DNA from: CAYZYK01 sp964482615
GTDB lineage: Bacteria; Patescibacteriota; Minisyncoccia; Minisyncoccales; CAYZYK01
Reading direction: 5' to 3'
NCBI GenBank assembly: GCA_964482615.1
Contig: CAYZYK010000029.1
Coordinates: 1-6,170 of the forward strand
Length of the DNA: 6,170 nucleotides
Each line of letters starts with the position of its first letter. The first letter of the stretch is position 1. The position numbers and the translations under genes were made by a program. Below the pieces are notes generated by a model that saw nothing but the letters and a program-made list of their open reading frames with translations, did not search any database and had not been told where the DNA came from. This document shows, one piece after another, positions 4,950 through 6,170 of this stretch.

Positions 4950-6050
4950 ATGCCCAATTTAGTTCTATATAGAAAATACAGACCCCAGAATTTCTCTGAG
5001 ATAATAGGCCAAGAACATGTGGTTCAAACCTTAACTAATGCTATCTCTTCTGGTATGATTTCCCATGCTTACTTGTTTTCTGGACCCAAAGGAAGTGGAA
5101 AAACTACAGTTGCTCGTCTTTTAGCTAAAGCAGTTAATTGTGAGAATTTGTCTGATTCAGAGCCCTGTAATAAATGTTCCTCTTGTAAAGAGATTGTGGC
5201 AGGCAACGCGGTCGATTTAATTGAAATTGATGCTGCTTCTCATAGAGGAATTGACGAGATAAGGGATTTAAGAGAAGGAATACGTTTTTCACCAGTAAGA
5301 TTAAAGTACAAGGTCTTTGTAATAGATGAGTGTCATCAATTAACTAAAGATGCAGCAAACGCTCTTTTGAAAACTTTAGAAGAACCTCCAGCTCACGCTA
5401 TCTTTATTTTAGCAACAACAGAACCACAGAAGATGATTCCAACCATAATCTCCCGTTGTCAGAGATTCGACTTTAGAAGATTAAAAGTCCCAGAAATAAT
5501 TGAAAAACTTCAACTTATATCCAAAAAAGAAAAAATTAAATTTGAAAAAGAAGCTTTATCTCTAATTGCTATCAATTCTCGCGGTTCTTTCCGAGATGCT
5601 GAAAGCTTAATGGATAAATGTATAAGTTTTTCTGGAAAAAAAGATATAATTACAACAGAAGATGTAAAACAGCTTTTGGGAATTGTTGAAACAAAAGAAG
5701 TTTCAAGGTTAATCGATTCTATCTCAGAAAAAAATTCAAAAGAAGCTCTTATTTCTTTAAACAAAACAATAGAGAATGGAGTTGATATTCAAGAATTTAC
5801 CAAAGCTTTGATCCATTATTTTCGCCAATCTTTGCTTTTTAAAATAAATCCTGATTCTCAAGATTCTATTTTTTCGGGGTTAACTAAAGAAGAATTAAAA
5901 AAACTCAAAGAACAGGGCAAGAAATTTGAAATAGAAGATATTCAAGAAATATTGGATTTGTTCTTAGAAGCTGAGGGTAAAATAAGATATGCTTCAATTC
6001 CACAATTACCCTTGGAGATGGCAATAATTGAATCCTGTCAATCTAACTGA
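4950..6050 (+). CDS. dnaX: DNA polymerase III subunit gamma/tau (clamp loader ATPase), short form
   Basis: DnaX is the AAA+ motor of the clamp loader that places the sliding clamp on primed DNA. Its N terminus LYRKYRPQNFSEIIGQEHV (6-24) is typical. Walker A GPKGSGKTT is at 45-53. The zinc module uses Cys64, Cys73, Cys76 and Cys79. Walker B VFVIDECH is at 122-129, sensor 1 ATTEP at 155-159 and the SRC arginine-finger motif at 168-170. The lid and collar domains fill about 175-366. At 366 aa the protein ends with the collar and lacks the long C-terminal domains of tau that bind DnaB and the polymerase, so it is a gamma-like form. No slippery A-run frameshift site is needed to explain this. ATG 4950 follows the upstream stop by 4 nt with no Shine-Dalgarno site, which suggests coupling. 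The TGA stop is immediately followed by a tRNA gene. Confidence 0.96.
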   Translation: MPNLVLYRKYRPQNFSEIIGQEHVVQTLTNAISSGMISHAYLFSGPKGSGKTTVARLLAKAVNCENLSDSEPCNKCSSCKEIVAGNAVDLIEIDAASHRGIDEIRDLREGIRFSPVRLKYKVFVIDECHQLTKDAANALLKTLEEPPAHAIFILATTEPQKMIPTIISRCQRFDFRRLKVPEIIEKLQLISKKEKIKFEKEALSLIAINSRGSFRDAESLMDKCISFSGKKDIITTEDVKQLLGIVETKEVSRLIDSISEKNSKEALISLNKTIENGVDIQEFTKALIHYFRQSLLFKINPDSQDSIFSGLTKEELKKLKEQGKKFEIEDIQEILDLFLEAEGKIRYASIPQLPLEMAIIESCQSN

Positions 6051-6121
6051 TGCGGGGTGGTGTAATGGTAACACGGTTGGTTTTGGTCCAACTAATCCTG
6101 GTTCGAGTCCAGGCCCCGCAG
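6051..6121 (+). tRNA. tRNA-Gln (anticodon UUG)
   Basis: All cloverleaf arms are present. The acceptor stem is TGCGGGG (6051-6057) with CCCCGCA (6114-6120), 7 perfect pairs. The D stem is GTGT/ACAC (6060-6063, 6071-6074) with loop AATGGTA. The anticodon stem is GTTGG/CCAAC with loop TTTTGGT (6081-6087), giving anticodon TTG (6083-6085), which reads CAA. The variable loop is TAAT. The T stem is CCTGG/CCAGG with loop TTCGAGT. The U1-A72 first pair and G73 discriminator agree with tRNA-Gln identity. The 3' CCA is not encoded (GCT follows). The gene begins on the base after the dnaX stop codon, so it is probably processed out of the dnaX transcript. Confidence 0.95.
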
Positions 6122-6144
6122 CTAAGATAATTTAAAATTATTAA

Positions 6145-6170
6145 TTTGGTTCGAGTCCGAGCCCCGGAGC
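6145..6170 (+). repeat. Partial duplicate of a tRNA T-arm and 3' acceptor strand
   Basis: Positions 6147-6170 match 6099-6122 (the T-arm and 3' end of tRNA-Gln) at 21 of 24 bases, offset by 48 nt. TGGTTCGAGTCC is identical in both copies. The copy can still form a T-arm: TTTGG (6145-6149) and CCGAG (6157-6161) with two G-U pairs around TTCGAGT. CCCCGGAG follows, in place of the acceptor strand. The preceding 23 bases (6122-6144) do not form the 5' part of a tRNA, so this is a 3' remnant and not a second complete tRNA. The window ends at the end of the match, so the repeat may extend further. Confidence 0.75.

Noticed and set aside
6122..6170. A second complete tRNA after tRNA-Gln
   Set aside because: Only the T-arm and acceptor 3' strand can be formed. 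There is no D-arm, anticodon arm or matching TCCGGGG 5' strand in 6122-6144.
1..6170. CRISPR array, insertion sequence, rRNA or riboswitch
   Set aside because: No regularly spaced repeats, transposase, rRNA segment or recognised riboswitch fold was seen on either strand.

Overview
This window looks like a piece of an AT-rich, compact bacterial chromosome. The most likely source is a member of the Candidate Phyla Radiation (Patescibacteria, Parcubacteria-like). This is an inference from AT-rich, lysine-rich core genes in very short transcription units, a short DnaX (366 aa), a Sm_multidrug_ex (COG2426-type) membrane protein beside dnaX, and almost no Shine-Dalgarno sites on the core genes. TGA is used as a stop codon (positions 4943-4945 and 6048-6050), so the recoded UGA=Gly lineages of that radiation are excluded. 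No rRNA or other phylogenetic marker is present to settle the assignment.

Layout. 1-1303 (minus): the N-terminal 399 residues of the replicative helicase DnaB, interrupted at the RESG|C position by the start of an intein that runs off the window edge. 1304-2235 (plus): two small accessory genes, a 114-aa ankyrin-repeat protein and an unrecognised 93-aa protein. Each has its own promoter, strong Shine-Dalgarno site and intrinsic terminator. Their leaders look related, and the second gene is markedly GC-rich (151 of 282 bases by hand count). 2236-4257 (minus): a CDP-alcohol phosphatidyltransferase followed after 6 nt by cysteinyl-tRNA synthetase. 4258-4384: a divergent promoter region. 4385-6050 (plus): a Sm_multidrug_ex membrane protein followed after 4 nt by dnaX. 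6051-6121 (plus): tRNA-Gln(UUG), starting on the base after the dnaX stop codon. 6145-6170: a near-copy of the T-arm and 3' end of that tRNA.

Functional picture. Most of the window is housekeeping: replication (DnaB, DnaX clamp loader), translation (CysRS, tRNA-Gln) and membrane lipid synthesis. The unusual parts are the DnaB intein, the two self-contained small-gene cassettes with similar leaders, an aspartate in place of a zinc-ligand cysteine in CysRS (position 209), and the duplicated tRNA 3' end at the right edge.
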